64,000 nt of DNA, taken from positions 4,588,001 to 4,652,000 of the forward strand of contig NZ_JACRTF010000001.1 of the NCBI RefSeq assembly GCF_014385165.1, written 5' to 3'. The first letter of the stretch is position 1; each line of letters starts with the position of its first letter. Under the pieces are notes generated by a model. That model was not told the origin of the DNA. It ran no database searches and was given only the letters and a program-made list of their open reading frames with translations. Made by a program: the position numbers and the translations under genes. Below, piece by piece: positions 64,000 to 64,000 of the stretch. The DNA is from Jilunia laotingensis. Lineage in GTDB: Bacteria; Bacteroidota; Bacteroidia; Bacteroidales; Bacteroidaceae.

Positions 64000-64000
64000 A

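Larger units (their letters stand above)
53799..64000 (+). mobile_element. NBU2-like mobilizable element carrying lincosamide and Mef-type genes (right end outside window)
   Basis: The left end is marked by GCGGAGAGACAGG (53799-53811), identical to the 3' end of tRNA-Ser(UGA) at 8335-8347. The cargo order is integrase at one end, an excision/replication-like group (DUF3853, RecA-fold ATPase, primase), oriT-like hairpins plus MobV relaxase, then a linA-type lincosamide nucleotidyltransferase and a mef-type pump. NBU2 is known to be about 11 kb, to insert into the 3' end of tRNA-Ser genes and to carry linAN2 and a mef homologue, so the identity is strong. At that size it should end near 64.9 kb. 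Confidence 0.88.

Overview
The window is a piece of a Bacteroides chromosome, most likely from the B. fragilis group. Signs of this are SusC/SusD pairs, Bacteroides-type promoters (TTTG, about 20 bp, TAnnTTTG), NigD-like lipoproteins, an HAD-MenI fusion in the menaquinone operon, and a resident NBU2-type mobilizable element. I cannot fix the species from sequence alone.

Layout. 1-5.3 kb: TonB-dependent receptor, M48 protease, CNNM/CorC-type membrane protein and an NlpE-like lipoprotein, all on +. 5.3-8.4 kb: thioredoxin-like protein, a decayed IS3-family end, and a compact three-gene unit (methyltransferase, GNAT, P-loop kinase-like) beside tRNA-Ser(UGA), which looks like a small accessory island. 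8.6-16.5 kb: housekeeping genes, namely pflB-pflA, an ECF sigma/anti-sigma pair, a NigD-like lipoprotein and divergent oxyR/dps.

16.5-42 kb: a large glycan locus whose enzyme set fits host complex N-glycans. It has a sialidase (GH33), a GH2 beta-galactosidase candidate, two GH20 beta-hexosaminidases, a GH92 alpha-mannosidase, a GH85-type endo-beta-N-acetylglucosaminidase, SusC/SusD import, an MFS transporter and a GH130 mannoside phosphorylase. A FecI-type sigma factor and a FecR anti-sigma factor sit at its end. I found a bipartite motif, TTAGTAA-N15-TGTATTA with constant spacing, upstream of six transcription units: fecR, susC, MFS-GH130-GH92, both GH20 genes, and a second GH92 gene 10 kb beyond the locus. 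It is the best candidate for the promoter read by this sigma factor and is the most interesting observation here.

42-49.3 kb: menaquinone operon transcribed HAD-MenI, menF, menD, menB, menC, menE. 49.5-53.1 kb: the outlying GH92 gene, a DUF488 gene, a 22-bp repeat array and tRNA-Ser(GGA).

53.3-64 kb: remnants of an older mobilization gene, then an NBU2-like element starting at a 13-bp tRNA-Ser-derived att core. In order it carries integrase, PDDEXK/DUF1016 protein, an unknown protein, DUF3853 protein, RecA-fold ATPase, iteron-like repeats, primase, a hairpin-rich oriT candidate, MobV-type relaxase, NTF2-like protein, a broken GNAT, lincosamide nucleotidyltransferase, and the C-terminal part of a Mef-type efflux pump cut by the window edge. 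The other att end, and the tRNA-Ser it sits in, should lie just past the window.
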